In this document: piece by piece, positions 63,985 through 64,000 of the stretch
Position numbering within the stretch: the first letter of the stretch is position 1
Layout: every line of letters starts with the position of its first letter
NCBI RefSeq assembly: GCF_900113065.1
Contig: NZ_FOOA01000010.1
Coordinates: forward strand, 62,001 to 126,000
Direction: 5' to 3'
Source of the DNA: Aureimonas phyllosphaerae
GTDB taxonomy: Bacteria; Pseudomonadota; Alphaproteobacteria; Rhizobiales; Rhizobiaceae
DNA length: 64,000 nucleotides
Program-made: the position numbers and the translations under genes
The notes under the pieces: generated by a model
The model's database searches: none
Told to the model about the DNA's origin: nothing
What the model saw: only the letters and a program-made list of their open reading frames with translations

Positions 63985-64000
63985 GGGTGGTCTCCTGTTC

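Overview
This 64 kb window is ordinary, densely packed chromosome from a GC-rich alphaproteobacterium, almost certainly a member of the Hyphomicrobiales (Rhizobiales). The gene order itself says so: miaB-plsC-rimI-tsaB-nfu, trpS-murJ-glnD-mutS, lptC-lptA-lptB-rpoN-hpf-ptsN, pckA/chvI-chvG-hprK-EIIA-HPr-ahcY-divL-tsaE/amgK-murU-addB-addA-trxA-folC-accD-trpA-trpB-trpF are rhizobial neighbourhoods. I cannot resolve the family. I see no prophage, insertion sequence, CRISPR array, rRNA or tRNA, and no stretch of 300 bases or more without a gene.

Region 1 (1-10 kb) is a left-reading block for tRNA position-37 modification (miaB, tsaB), phospholipid acyl transfer, ribosomal protein acetylation and Fe-S delivery. 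A right-reading HPP/CBS membrane protein and a divergent PepSY protein / OmpR-type regulator / PhoQ-like kinase module interrupt it, and usp and trpS follow. Region 2 (10-25 kb) holds murJ, glnD, an SDR, mutS, olsB, lspA, two RNA methyltransferases, a CoxG-like protein, LapA and ihfB. Region 3 (25-31 kb) runs from sppA and divergent lptC-lptA-lptB (LPS export) into rpoN-hpf-ptsN (sigma-54, ribosome hibernation, nitrogen PTS). Region 4 (31-36 kb) carries Hsp20-DUF1150, an exported MsrB and a fasciclin protein, arfB, pckA and a flavin-fold stress protein. Region 5 (36-42 kb) is the ChvI/ChvG envelope two-component system with the incomplete regulatory PTS (HprK, EIIA-Man, HPr) and ahcY. Region 6 (42-54 kb) has the pseudokinase-like cell-cycle regulator DivL, a TsaE-AmgK fusion with MurU (t6A and cell-wall sugar salvage), AddAB recombination helicase/nuclease and thioredoxin. 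Region 7 (54-64 kb) is folC-accD-trpA-cutA-trpB-trpF, a zinc peptidase, DUF2852, intracellular PHA depolymerase, a GNAT enzyme and DUF1330.

The most notable non-genic signal is a pair of 175-base intergenic elements (8836-9010 and 47021-47195). They are the same length, differ at 13 positions by my count, and lie just downstream of a stop codon in the same orientation relative to the preceding gene. Eight of the 13 differences form four compensated base pairs inside predicted hairpins. Other points are a symmetric operator between the PepSY gene and its two-component system, a palindrome upstream of ahcY, lptC coding sequence that extends upstream of any ATG/GTG/TTG, an AccD that has lost three of the four zinc-ribbon cysteines, and a repeated C-terminal tail on PhaZ. 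I found no clear new multi-gene system; most genes here are recognisable core functions.
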